This document shows, piece after piece, positions 35,201-44,540 of a stretch of 64,000 bases of DNA. The position numbers and the translations under genes were made by a program. How positions within the stretch are numbered: the first letter of the stretch is position 1; each line of letters begins with the position of its first letter. The DNA is taken from contig BBXU01000033.1 of assembly GCA_001598975.1 (NCBI GenBank), positions 52,458 through 116,457 of the forward strand. Direction: 5' to 3'. Below the pieces are notes generated by a model that had not been told where the DNA came from, ran no database searches, and worked only from the letters and a program-made list of their open reading frames with translations. The stretch comes from Parachlorella kessleri (lineage: Eukaryota; Chlorophyta; Trebouxiophyceae; Chlorellales; Chlorellaceae).

Positions 35201-36707
35201 GGTGAACCCCGGTGAACTAGAGTTATGTCCCTGCCGTGGAGCATTTTGCAAGGGTGTACCCCGCATGCAGAAGCCGTAAATCCCCCACCCTCCAAGGGAT
35301 GAGGCCTGCAAAGTTGGTTAGCCGGCTGCATGCATGTGTGTGCAGATCTTCCGGCTGGATGCCGAGGGCGGCACACGCGGCACCGCCACCGGCACCTCGT
35401 GGCGGGAAGACCTGCAGTGGGCGCGGTCCCTGGACGCGGGCTGGGACCTGGGCGCCGTGCGCAGGGTGGCGCAGCAGGTGCTGGGACGAGCGCAACACAG
35501 CGCATCATGGCTGGACGACGGCAGCGAGCACCCGCACAGGTGGGTGCTCTTGGGCTGGCCAGGGGGGTCGCAGCCTTGCGCATTTGCCGGGGGTGGAGCG
35601 GCTGCCCTTATCGAGCACTGGTGGCTGGTGATGGACATGTCGGGTGCTTCCTGCTGGAAGGCACTGCACTGCTGGGCACGCTGGGTGCCAGAGATCTCCT
35701 AGTTGGGAAGGCGGTCCGTGATGTCCTTGCAAGCCCCTCCTCTTTGTCTTCTGCCACTGTATTGCAGGGTTGCGCTGAGTGTGCGCCATGATGCGGTGGA
35801 TGGAGTGACGCGGCAGCTGCTGGAGGGGGTTCAGGCGGAGGGTGTTCAGGTGCGGTGGTAGCTGCACCCCTGCAGGCTGCGTTGCTAAGGGCACTACCTC
35901 CCTGCCAATGTGGAAGCTGGCTCCTGAATGCAGTGGGCCTGTTGCGGGCCTCTTGAAGTTGGGATGCATGCAACAGGAAGGTTTCCAAGGGAGCATGATG
36001 GGGGCCCAGCCCAGCTGTGAGGTTCTTTCTTAGAGAACGTTTGCGTCATGGGCATGGTGTGGCGCCCATGTGTGGCTGGACTTGGGAGGCGAGCCAAGCC
36101 CCTGTGACCCGGGTTGCATGTAGGCCTGCTGTCTGGCTCTGTTGTGTACATCCACAGCCTGGGCGGTGAGCGATGCTGTTAGATTGCCCCCATGTGTCTT
36201 CAGGCCCAGGTGATCATCAGCGGCGTGGGCGACTGGCGGTACGTGGACTGCGTGGCGGCGAGGGCGGGCAAGCTGGCTGCCCTGGAGTACGTGCGCACCC
36301 TCTATGGCGTCCCTCGGTAGGTGCCTGTGCAGCGCGGCCCCACTGGACCCACAGTACGATGCGTGGCACAGGTACTGTGTGTGGTGTTCATACTTCATCC
36401 TAGCAAATCCCGGACAGCACGTGTTCATGAGCCCTGCACCTCCAGCGCGCTCTTGCTTGACAGGTGCTGGTCCGGCCGACTCTTGGGAGTGTTTGTGGTG
36501 CGCAGGGAGCGGTGTGTGGCTGCCGGCGACTCCGGCAATGACATACTGATGCTGGGGGGCGCCAACCCCGCCATCGTGGTGGGGAATGCGCAGCCCGAGC
36601 TAGTTGAGTGGTTTCTGCGGCAGCCGCAGAGCTCCCGGCTGGTCATGAGTGACGCCCCACTTGGGCGTGGGTTGCTGGAGGGTCTGGCTCGGCATGGCCT
36701 CTTCTAG
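32235..36707 (+). CDS. starch-binding-module/sucrose-phosphatase-like HAD fusion protein
   Basis: Exons 32235-32655, 32851-32923, 33075-33161, 33388-33552, 33778-33886, 34279-34502, 34791-35088, 35346-35539, 35768-35849, 36204-36316 and 36506-36707 give 655 aa. Residues 1-80 are Arg/Ser/Ala-rich and may be a plastid transit peptide. Residues ~86-165 (VSVIGSFNGW, FKYIVDDTWMSSP) and ~166-250 (VLITGDWNSW, TYAYQCLVDNAW) are CBM48/AMPK-type glycogen-binding folds. Residues ~252-385 (FYATGWDDAVLRV, GWREVPM, GGSWKTAVI, VTNGNG) look like a CBM25/53 starch-binding module. Residues ~386-655 are a sucrose-6-phosphatase-family HAD domain with SDLDGTMV (~389-396), VYNTGRS, and AGDSGND (595-601). The substrate is unknown; placement on starch is inferred from the modules. 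The acceptor of exon 7 was chosen by phase. Confidence 0.85.
35105..35130 (+). repeat. (GTGG)n simple repeat in intron
   Basis: A run of gtgg units lies just inside the intron after exon 7 of the CBM-phosphatase gene. Confidence 0.8.
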
Positions 36708-37437
36708 CTTGTTTCTCAAGTGTGCCTTCTCGGAACTGTGGTTCGAGCTTGTTTCTCGAACGTGCCTTCTGAGGGAATTGTGGGGGGGTGTTGAGGTGGC
36801 AAGGCCTCTGCAGCATTGTACATATGTGACTTGTTTGTGCGCTTAGTCGCCGTGGTTTTTGCTGGGCTGGGGTTTGTATGAATGCGGGCCACCTTTGCCG
36901 CCCTTGGTAACCGTGTGGGTCGGCACTCGCAGGGCGCCTGAGAGCGGGGCCCACTCCGCAGGCAGCACATGCCCATTGATAGTAGCTGGGGGCTTGGTTC
37001 ACAACGAACGTGGTTTGAACGTGGTTGGAGGGAACTGCCATCTCTTCCTCAACCTTGTAAAACCCCAGCTCTCTACGGAGAGCTGGTCTTGAGCTCTCTC
37101 GGAGTACTAGTGACAACGACCAGCAGCTGTGATACTACTGATAGTGAGGCTGACCCTCCAGTGGCTAACCTTGGATGGCATGACCTTGACTTGATGCGGA
37201 TGATGCTTAATCCTATGACCGATCCCTTTTCTCATGGCTTTACCTGCATGCCATTTATTGCAAGCGAGATTGACGCCTAATCTTGAATTCCCGCATGGCG
37301 GTTGTCGCTGTCTGCGTCCTGAGAAGTGTTTTACACTAGCACGTTGATCAAAGAGTGCTTTGTTCCCATGGGTTTAACCTGCCACATGCCAGGCAGCCTC
37401 CCGGCATCGCCCGGCCTTGGCGGTTGGCCTGTCACTA
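36708..37437. other. convergent intergenic region
   Basis: This lies between the CBM-phosphatase and hydrolase stops. An imperfect direct repeat of gcttgtttctc...gtgccttct occurs at about 36710-36770. TTACA at 37331-37335 is a TGTAA signal about 103 nt past the hydrolase stop. No conserved coding block is seen. Confidence 0.5.
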
Positions 37438-40302
37438 TTACTGCTTTAGATTCTTGTCAAAGAAGTCCAGTAGTCGCTGCCAGGCAAGCTGCTGGGACTC
37501 GGCCGAAGGCTGAGGGAAGCCCATGTGCTCCCGCTTCTCCTTCCCCTCATCCCCTGCACACATGCGACACAAATCAGGGGCTGGTATGGGTCACCTCCAG
37601 CCCACCATTCAACATGGAATGCATGTGGCAGCAAGATATCTAACAGCATTTTGGCGGGGTGCCAGCTGCATCAGTCAGCAGAGCCGAGTGCAGGGAACCA
37701 TTGGCACACTGGGCCCCGCAGCTGGATCCAATGACCGCATGACAACAGCAGGGGGCCCAATTGTACCTGTTGGTGGGGAACCAGGGAGCAAGTGCCATTG
37801 CGCACCGGTGTCCCACACTGCTACACCTCACGGCGTGCCAAACTGGTAGCTTCCCCTGCTTCCTTTGGCAACCAGCCAGCAGGCGCAGGGCGCCCAAAGA
37901 TGCCAAGTGGGCCAATCTATTCTTACCCTCGTTCAGGAAGCCGTGACCACAGTCCTCGTAGATGAACACCTCTGCCTTGCCGCCAGCAGCATTCACCTTG
38001 TCGGCGAAGGCGGTGGCAGACTGCAGCAACGCGGATACCCATGGAATACGATTTCTTACTGTTCCATGGATCCAGGCACGCCTGCTGGTGTGTATATCGA
38101 GCATGCCACTGGCATGGCACAGGCAAAGGGTGAACCCCCAAGCATTGCAAGGCATACCAGCAACAAGCTGTGCAGTGTTTTTATGCCAAGCCTTAGCGAG
38201 CGCACAGGCAAGGAGAGTCACAAGGCGACCAGGCGATCAGCCCGGCATCACATGCTGCCTGGGCCCCCAACAACGTTGCCAGCCAATGCTCCTTGCACCA
38301 ATCGACTCCACCCAGGAAGCGTTGCACGGGTGCCCACATGCTTGGTACCCAAACCCATCACCAGTAGCAGCATGCCAGCCCGCACTATGCCCCAGGGCAG
38401 CGGCACCCAGCAGCAGCACTCACGTCAGGGTCGGAGAAGCCCTTGAACTGGTCCAGCCTCCCAAAGTGCAGCTGCACCGGGACCTTAATGTTCTGGGGCT
38501 GGCACAGCCCCTCCTGGGGCAGGCCATAGAAGGGCACCGCGGCATCCACGCCGGCCTTCTGGGCAGCGGCGAGAGCTAGGGCGCCTCCCTGGAAAGGGAA
38601 GCAGAGCAACTGAGATGTGCCACCGAGATTTGGATGCGTCGAGCGGAGGATGGACGGTATCAGGCTGGGTGTGCAATCCGTTTAAGCTGCCATGCAGCTG
38701 CGGACGTTGGGTTGACCCCTCAACACTGCGATGACTTCTCACTGAACAAACGACAGGCGGCTTCCCTCCATGTAGCTGGCTGGTTGATTCTGACAGGTCA
38801 GCAGTGCGGTCAAGGAGGCGACAGACGCAAAAAGCGTACACAGAAAGAGCAACGCTGGACATCCCACTCACTCACCATGCAGAAGCCGATCGCGCCCACC
38901 TGGAGGCAGCCACAGTGGAAAAGAGCGTTGTCATGCATGGGTGAGCTGTAGTAGTGTGAGGCTTCACAAGGCACAGGTGCAGAGGGATTGTGGATCTGGA
39001 AGTTATACACCTGCCGTTACTTCCACGCACATGCCATCAGCAGCATGGTAGGCAGATCCGCAATGCAATTACGTTTCCCGAAATGGAATCATATCCCGCA
39101 TACCTTGTTTGCCCCGCCCTCACGCAGGAACTTGACAGCTTGGGACAGCTCCTCCACAGCACCAGGCCAATCCAAGTGATCGAATAGCTGCAAACATCAC
39201 CAAACTAGGGCTGTGACCAAATAACAGCTCCACAGACATCAACCGCTGCATTTGATGTCGCTATTTTCTTCGTGTGCAGCTGCAGAGCTGCGCTAGTAAG
39301 AAAGTGCAATGACAGCATCGCCTTCGTAAGTTCAATCTCATTAATAGTGGCGGGTAGTGCGAACCGAGAGGAGGTTGGGTTTGAGCTGTACGGACAGGGT
39401 TGGATGCAAGTATGCTCCTGTGTCTTCCCTGGCAGTAATGCCACAGCTGTTCCTTGTGTGCTTAAACTCGTCCTAAGATTTACAAGTAGCGGTTCCAGCA
39501 AAATGGCATCAACCAGCTGTGGCGTTTGCTTAGCAGGATCCAACTCACATGTTGTGCCTCTTCCTTGTCCACACCGATTTTCCCCTGCATGCGTACCACT
39601 AAGAGGAGTTGGTGTAACCCATACAACCCCTACAACCCTGCAGTGCAAGTGTCTATCCTTTTGTGCTTTCTTTCTTTCTTGGTGGCCCCCCTATCCATGC
39701 TGCGCTCATCAAGCTGTACATGCTTTCACCAGTTATGCCAAGGCAAGGGCCACCAAACCAAGGGCAGCAAACAGTCTCCCACTTGCCTTATATAAGTCAG
39801 GGACAAGGCACCTGCAGGGCATATAAACGCTTGTTGTCTGCTTCTATGGTTCCAGCAACTCTCTAGTCCCTTGGCAAGGGTGCTACACTGCAAACACATC
39901 ACACAGCGTCCCATACCTGTAGCCGTGCTCAGAAATCTTCAGCGCCTGATCCTTGATTAGATCAGTGATGCCCCACCACTCCTGTACACACACGCTTATC
40001 CCAGACCATTGACACAACGTTGCGTTGCAAAGATTGGTGAGGCATGTACTGTGCTGCCACTGTAGATTCTGCAAGCATGTCTGCTATCTATCGCAGTCTT
40101 CAAGTCAGACATCCTGGAACTAACTTCTGAGCTGCCTGTGTGGCAGCCACCTACCACTGACCTGAACCACGATGACGGCCGGGTTGCTTACACTTCCACA
40201 CACATAGCCAGGCAGGTTATTTCCGAATGTGATCTTCTCCATGGCACTGGCTGATGCTAGGGTGACGGTCCTTGCCCCTGCGTTTGTAAGAGAGCGTTTC
40301 AT
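37438..40302 (-). CDS. dienelactone hydrolase family protein
   Basis: This is an alpha/beta hydrolase of the carboxymethylenebutenolidase family. The bacterial enzyme opens dienelactone rings; plant and algal substrates are mostly unknown. Nine exons (40302-40162, 39981-39917, 39811-39787, 39584-39549, 39187-39104, 38899-38876, 38588-38424, 38020-37927, 37553-37438) give 249 aa. The Cys-Asp-His triad is complete: Cys124 in GAIGFCMGG, Asp171 in FGRLDQF, His206 in CGHGFLNEG. EWWGITDLIKDQA and VPDLYKGKIGVD are also typical. Exons of 24, 25 and 36 nt occur, one coding only the eight residues around the catalytic Cys. The intron after exon 3 starts with GC (tataag then gcaagt), forced by phase. 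An internal Met at about residue 21 could be an alternative start. Confidence 0.93.
39343..39432 (+). repeat. dispersed ~110-bp repeat in hydrolase intron
   Basis: Contains gtggcgggtagtgcgaacc, cggacagggttggatgca and atgctcctgtgtctt. Confidence 0.65.
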
Positions 40303-40611
40303 AGCATTTAATTTGAAGTGACACCAGGTGAAGCTGGTTCCTGAACATTGGACAGGCTCACCAACCCTAGATCAAAACTATGTGTCTAACCATACCTTTG
40401 CTGGCACGTAATGATAGAGCCCAAGCTATCTGGGCCCTGTTAGAAAGGATTGTCGCAGGCCTCAGCATGGTGGCAAAGGGTTATGTGGTATTCTTGCAGG
40501 ACACGTAAGTGCTGCGCCTGCTGCTGACATAGAGATGGCGCGCAAAACTGCAACATCAGTTGGTCGAGGTGTTGATCTTGAGTTCTGAGGCAGAGACCCA
40601 CGTACACCGCA
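40303..40611. promoter_or_regulatory. bidirectional promoter region, hydrolase/THUMPD1
   Basis: These 309 bp lie between divergent start codons. No specific element was identified. Confidence 0.45.
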
Positions 40612-42621
40612 ATGAGCGATAACAAGCGCAAAGCAGATGGCGGTGCGGGTGGCGGTGGGAAGCGCAGCAAAGGAAAATACTTTGCCAAGTCCGTTGTAAG
40701 CCTCTTGAAGACTGATGACTGCCTCCAATTTGCAAGGTGCCTTGCATGCTTGATGATGCCGCGATCAGAAGACCTGTAATTGGCTAGCTGCACCTTGTGG
40801 TCTGGTGTGCAGAACAGCAAGCAGGGCGGCATCCCGCTGGGGACCAGGGGAGTTCTGGTGAGCTCTCTAGTGGGAGGCAAGGAGAACATTGCAGCGCAGG
40901 AAGCAATAGCCCTCCTGACAGAGGTGAGTAAGGAGGGCTTCTATAATGCTTGCTACTCACAACAACCTGCTCGACAGCCACGTGTACCGGAAGTTGTTCT
41001 TGCCGTCAGGAGCTTGCTTATCTGCCTGTCCGCAGGCGTATGAGAGGCTCTGTCCAGATAAGGCTGCAGCAGCTGCGGCGCCTGGGCCCTCCGCAGACGC
41101 CAGCACAGATATCAGCGCTCTGTTGGCCAGCGAGGTGGCTGAGCTGAACGACACGTCCAAGCGAACCTTCTTCTGGCACAGCACGGGTGTGAATTCAATG
41201 GTCTATGTGGAGCTGAAGGATGCAGGTGGGTGGGTTCAGCCGTTACCTTGGTGTCTGGGCACGGTTTGAGCAACACGGGCAGTCCAAGTGCAGCTGTCAC
41301 CCCTAACAGCGCTGCTAGCTCCAGAACGCAAAGGCTGGCTTTCTTATCCAAACAGGTCTGCCTGGGTATAATGGCATCCTCAGTGCGCAAGTTTGGCTGC
41401 TTTTCTCGGTGTGGACCCAGAGTAGTTCTGTGCCCCAGAGTTCATCATAAACACAACCTCAGCAGAGGCAGGCTGGTCGGGCACCTGCGCAAGGCATATT
41501 CACCAGCTCTTCCTGGCCTTACAGCCAGCGCTAGAGCTTTCACGTGCCTGCAGATGCCCCCACCCCAGCCGACCTGGTTATCGAGGTGTGTCGCGCCGCA
41601 AAGGCCAGTGGGGAGAGCAAGTCCCGCTTTGTTAACCGGCTGTACCCGGTGGACGTGGTGGGGTTTGCCAGCCTAGAGAAGATTGAAGAGCTTGCAGCCA
41701 AGGTGGTGGAGCAGCACTTTGGGGAGAGCGCGCAGCCAGTGCAGGTGGGTATCACGCAGACTCAGCTGGATGAGCGATAAGTTGCTACTTCGCATGGAAC
41801 CTACTAGCGCGCTTGTGTAGGCGGTAATCAATCCTTGCGTTGCCTATGAAGGCATTGTCAGTGCAAGGGATCAAAAGTGTTATGAATGTAAGGGAGGATC
41901 TGCTATGAACCAAAAGCCTCTGTTTGAGTGTGCAGTACGCGGTGCAGTTTGAGCACCGTGCTGCTCCGGCGCTGGACCGCTTGAAGGTCATTAATCTCTT
42001 CGCAGAGAAGATCAAGGTAACTGCCGGATTGTCCATGGGATGTAGCAGTTGACATGTCAGTAGGACATCAGGGCATGAGCGGGATATTCCCTGCACTTGC
42101 TGTATTGCTTATCTGGTTACCAGCACTAGGCTGGCTTCAGATGGGCCTCAGCGAGGTGGGCGAGAAGCAAAAAGTTGCACACCAAGGGCCTGGGAAGCCT
42201 TATTTGCCTGCCAATAGACAATTCCGGCGGCTCACTCTTACTGTGTCCCAAGTTCCGCCTGCAGGCGCCGCACAAGGTGAACCTCAATAACCCCGAGAAA
42301 ACCATCTTGGTGAACCTGCTGAAGAACGCCTGCGGTGTGGCGGTCGTGGAGCAGTTCCGGCAGCTCAGCAAGTTCAACATCCGTGTGCTCACAACCCCAC
42401 CGGAGGAGGACAAGGAAGGGGAGGAGGGCAAGAAGGCTGCTGAGGCATCCGCCAAGGATGGGGGCAAGGGTAGCGAGGCGGAGGAGGGCACTGATGCTGT
42501 AGCGGGGGCAGCAGGGAAGGGAGGTGGAGGAGCAACTGGCGAAGGGAAGCAGCAGGAACAGGAGCAAGTGGAGGAGCAGCCGCACGAGGTGGATCAGCAG
42601 GAGCCAGAGCAGCGGACATAG
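40612..42621 (+). CDS. THUMPD1: THUMP domain protein 1 (THUMPD1/Tan1), tRNA acetylation adaptor
   Basis: Tan1/THUMPD1 carries tRNA to the acetyltransferase Kre33/NAT10 for N4-acetylcytidine at position 12 of Ser and Leu tRNAs. Six exons (40612-40695, 40813-40923, 41036-41225, 41554-41744, 41936-42016, 42265-42621) give 337 aa. The Lys/Gly-rich start, IPLGTRGVLVSS, SKSRFVNRLYPV, YAVQFEHRAAPALDR, and the THUMP-end block PHKVNLNNPEKTILVNLLKN followed by CGVAVV are family features. The C-terminal ~70 residues are Glu/Gly/Gln-rich and disordered. A TGTAA at 42719-42723, 98 nt past the stop, is a likely poly(A) signal. It is head to head with the hydrolase, 309 bp apart. Confidence 0.92.
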
Positions 42622-43161
42622 GACTGACTAGGGCTTTAAACTGTTGCCTTTGTGCCGCCGTTTGTAGTCGGATATCTAGACGCATGCAGTGCTGCAGTTG
42701 TTGTGCTGTGTGAGTTCTTGTAATTGTTTTGCACTCATACCTGGACTCCTGTGGGGAGTAGCTAGCGAAGCACTTGATGTCATGCTGGTCGGTTGGGGAG
42801 AGGTTTGGTATTGAGGAACTGAACACATATTAGGCCGAGGCTCGTTTGTAACGCAGACTTGCCAGTCTTTGTATTTGGATATGAAACATGATCGTAGAGA
42901 AACCGCAGCCGACTTTGCAGCTAGCCAGATCCACGCATCCTCCAGGATACCCTTAGCACTAGATACTTCTTGCTCCTGTGTATGCGCTAACGCATTGCGG
43001 TTTTGTATGCGCTAACGCTCAAAACCGCAACCAGTGCCAATTTCATATTCTAACCATATGAAGTACCTTCCTGTCCTGTACTAGTGTTATCGCTCATCTT
43101 TGGGTTTGCTTAGCGGCAACATAGTGAGGCCACTACATTAGCAGCAGCCATCCCTCCAGTC
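42622..43161. other. intergenic region THUMPD1-TIM22
   Basis: It holds the THUMPD1 poly(A) signal (42719-42723), a hairpin at 42995-43030 and the TIM22 promoter. No coding block is seen. Confidence 0.5.
42995..43030. repeat. inverted repeat (hairpin)
   Basis: The arms ttgcggttttg (42995-43005) and caaaaccgcaa (43020-43030) are perfect 11-bp complements around a 14-base loop. The phrase tatgcgctaacgc also occurs twice here. Confidence 0.75.
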
Positions 43162-44303
43162 ATGTCAGCCAGCGAGAGTTCTGATGCGTCACAACCTGCC
43201 ACAGAAGAGCCGCAGCCGCAGCAGCCACCGACCCATCCCTTGCTTCCCTGGGCGCATAAGAAGTATGGGAGGGTGGAGCTACCCACCCCAGAGCAGCTGA
43301 TGCAGGAGGAGTTTATGAATAACTGTGCCACTAGGACAGTGCTAGCAGGCGCTATGGGTTCCCTGCTGGGAGTCATGTTTGGCCTCTTCATGGTAAGTGG
43401 CTACCTGTCTTGTGTTTTGCACTGCCGGTTGTGCCAGACTACTTAATTTGTGCCAAACTGCACAGCAAGCAGTCATACGAGTGCCACCTTTATCTGACTG
43501 GTGCAGGGGACAATGGATACAGGAGCTGCTGGAATGACAGGGGTGGGTCTGGACCGACTGCCCTTGCATGGTTCTGCAAGTACCTCATAGCTTGCAAGCG
43601 AACCTTGCTAATACGGCGGTTGCAATGTTGGATGCAGCCGGTTGGGCTTGATGGGCTACCACTGACCCCACAGCCGAAGCAAAACTTTCAGCAGGTTGTG
43701 AAGGACATGGCTAAGAACATGGGCTCCAAAAGTATGTGAGTTGTCAACAGAGGCACCCTCCCAAGCATGAGGTTATACTGCTTCCGTCTACCCCGTTCGA
43801 ATCCTGCGTACCGGAGCGGCAACCGGCTACTTTGCATCAATCCATGTACTTCATAATGAGCTTTAGACGGGGAGTTGACAACCGGAGCCGTCCGTAATTG
43901 ATGGCCTGCCCTTGATGGTTCTCCTCCACTTATCTAAGTCTTGCCATGATTTACGTTATTAGCATGGGTGGCAGGTAGTGCAAACAGGGAGTAGAGCTGG
44001 GCTGGACTGGACTGACGTTATGTTGCCACAGACTCAGGTGACTTACCACTATTTCAACAACTGCTGCTGCGGCCCTGCAGATCGTACGCCAAGGGCTTTG
44101 CAGTCATGGGAGCCCTCTTTGCTGGGTCTGAGTGCGTCATTGAGAAGGCACGGGCCAAGCATGATATATACAACAGCGTCTACGCAGGTTGTGCAACGGG
44201 AGCAGCGCTGGCGCATAGTGGGGGCCCCAAGGCTATGTGTGTTGGCTGCGCAACCTTTGCAGCCTTCTCTGCTGTTATTGATAGATTTATGGGCCATGAA
44301 TGA
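43162..44303 (+). CDS. TIM22: mitochondrial inner-membrane translocase TIM22
   Basis: TIM22 forms the channel that inserts carrier proteins into the mitochondrial inner membrane. Exons 43162-43392, 43507-43542, 43674-43735 and 44081-44303 give 183 aa. The N-terminus is hydrophilic and Pro/Gln/Glu-rich. Membrane segments follow, with ATRTVLAGAMGSLLGVMFGL, the SYAKGFAVMGALFAGSECVI hairpin region, and YAGCATGAALAHSGG with FAAFSAVIDRF. The Tim17/22/23 Gly-rich helices are intact. The donor at 43736 (gtgagt) was chosen over one at 43732 because only it restores the conserved Ile-Ser-Tyr-Ala-Lys join. TGTAA at 44428-44432 is the likely poly(A) signal. A dispersed repeat lies in intron 3. Confidence 0.93.
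43958..44020 (+). repeat. dispersed ~110-bp repeat in TIM22 intron
   Basis: Starts ttattagcatgggtggcagg and is nearly identical to the copy at 29628 over about 60 bp. Confidence 0.75.
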
Positions 44304-44540
44304 GCTGCAAACTGGACGGTGCTTGAGTCGTGCAATAATCGCCCTCAGCAGTGGTCCTCAAGCACCACCCACTGTGCAACTTAGCCATTGCGGCCTAGTT
44401 GGGCACATTTGATTTTTCTATTATGTTTGTAATACAATCCAGTAAAAGAACTGATGTTGATATATGTTACCAATGGTATGTTGCTTAAGCACCCCTGGCT
44501 ACACAGAGCACCAATATGAAACTCCTCAATGTCCCCCATG

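Noticed and set aside
43741..43820. tRNA-like T-loop sequence (gttcgaatcc)
   Set aside because: No matching acceptor stem, D-arm or A-box could be folded around it.
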